Assembly (NCBI GenBank): GCA_943704415.1
Contig: CALSCO010002389.1
Span: 1-45,397, forward strand
DNA length: 45,397 nt
Origin: Parvularia atlantis
Taxonomy: Eukaryota; Opisthokonta; Rotosphaerida
Direction: 5' to 3'
The notes under the pieces: model-generated
What the model saw: the letters and a program-made list of their open reading frames with translations, nothing else
Told to the model about the DNA's origin: nothing
The model's database searches: none
Part shown: piece by piece, positions 45,284 through 45,397 of the stretch
Numbering within the stretch: the first letter of the stretch is position 1
How the letters are laid out: each line of letters opens with the position of its first letter
Program-made: the position numbers and the translations under genes

Positions 45284-45397
45284 CATCGGCCCCCCCTGCG
45301 CGCTACTGCACGGCCTCTTGCGCGCCACAAGCCCTGGCGGCACAGACGGCAGCGCGCATTGCCAGCGGTGCACACGGGAGGGCAAACAGAAGGGGGG
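45284..45397. other. Edge of window upstream of LST8
   Basis: 114 bp of promoter, leader or 5' intron of LST8. Two short G/C runs (CCCCCC near 45290, GGGGGG at the end) and no recognised exon. Confidence 0.3.

Overview
The window is nuclear DNA from a unicellular eukaryote with a very GC-rich, compact, intron-dense genome. Nearly every gene is cut by short spliceosomal introns, mostly about 45-90 nt, with a strikingly uniform pattern: a GTGCG donor, a TGAC or CTCAC branch-like motif, and a GCAG acceptor. Removing these introns restores continuous, recognisable proteins, so the many short open frames are exons rather than decayed genes. No tRNA, rRNA, transposon, viral element or CRISPR array was recognised. 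The species cannot be named from sequence alone. A UPF0658 Golgi protein, a Bfr1-like protein and a membrane protein resembling an uncharacterised fungal family hint at a relative of fungi or another amorphean protist. CENP-M and CDPF1 are families that ordinary yeasts lack.

Layout. 1-6.0 kb: the end of an NHL-repeat protein (+), adenosine kinase (-), a UPF0658 Golgi membrane protein (+) and a uracil-DNA glycosylase with poxvirus-like motifs (+). 6.1-12.0 kb: kinesin-5 (-) and an uncharacterised membrane/coiled-coil protein (-). 12.2-18.7 kb: kinetochore protein Mis14/NSL1 (+), CDPF1 (-), a GT61-like glycosyltransferase (+) and an EamA/DMT transporter (-). 19.0-26.2 kb: an intronless SGNH hydrolase (-), ribosomal P2 (-) and Ctf18 (-). 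26.3-33.2 kb: a Bfr1-like protein (+), a METTL21-like methyltransferase (-) and an SLC44 choline transporter-like protein (+). 33.3-40.2 kb: CENP-M (-), RBM25 (-), a MelB/GPH-type transporter (+) and SDHAF2 (-). 40.5-45.3 kb: a TFIIIC subunit with zinc finger and WD repeats (+) and LST8 (-).

The genes are housekeeping genes from many pathways and do not form an operon or one system. Chromosome segregation is over-represented (kinesin-5, NSL1, CENP-M, Ctf18), but these genes are scattered on both strands and this is probably chance. Convergent neighbours are separated by only about 23-97 bp and divergent pairs usually share a 90-270 bp promoter.

The points most worth a second look are: recurrent GC-AG introns; a 25-base homopolymer placed between branch region and acceptor of one intron; a CENP-M that keeps most of a P-loop; a poxvirus-like uracil-DNA glycosylase; a perfect hairpin over a probable 5'-UTR splice acceptor; duplicated CACGTG boxes in a transporter promoter; and one large gene without introns. 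No clearly new multi-gene system was seen.
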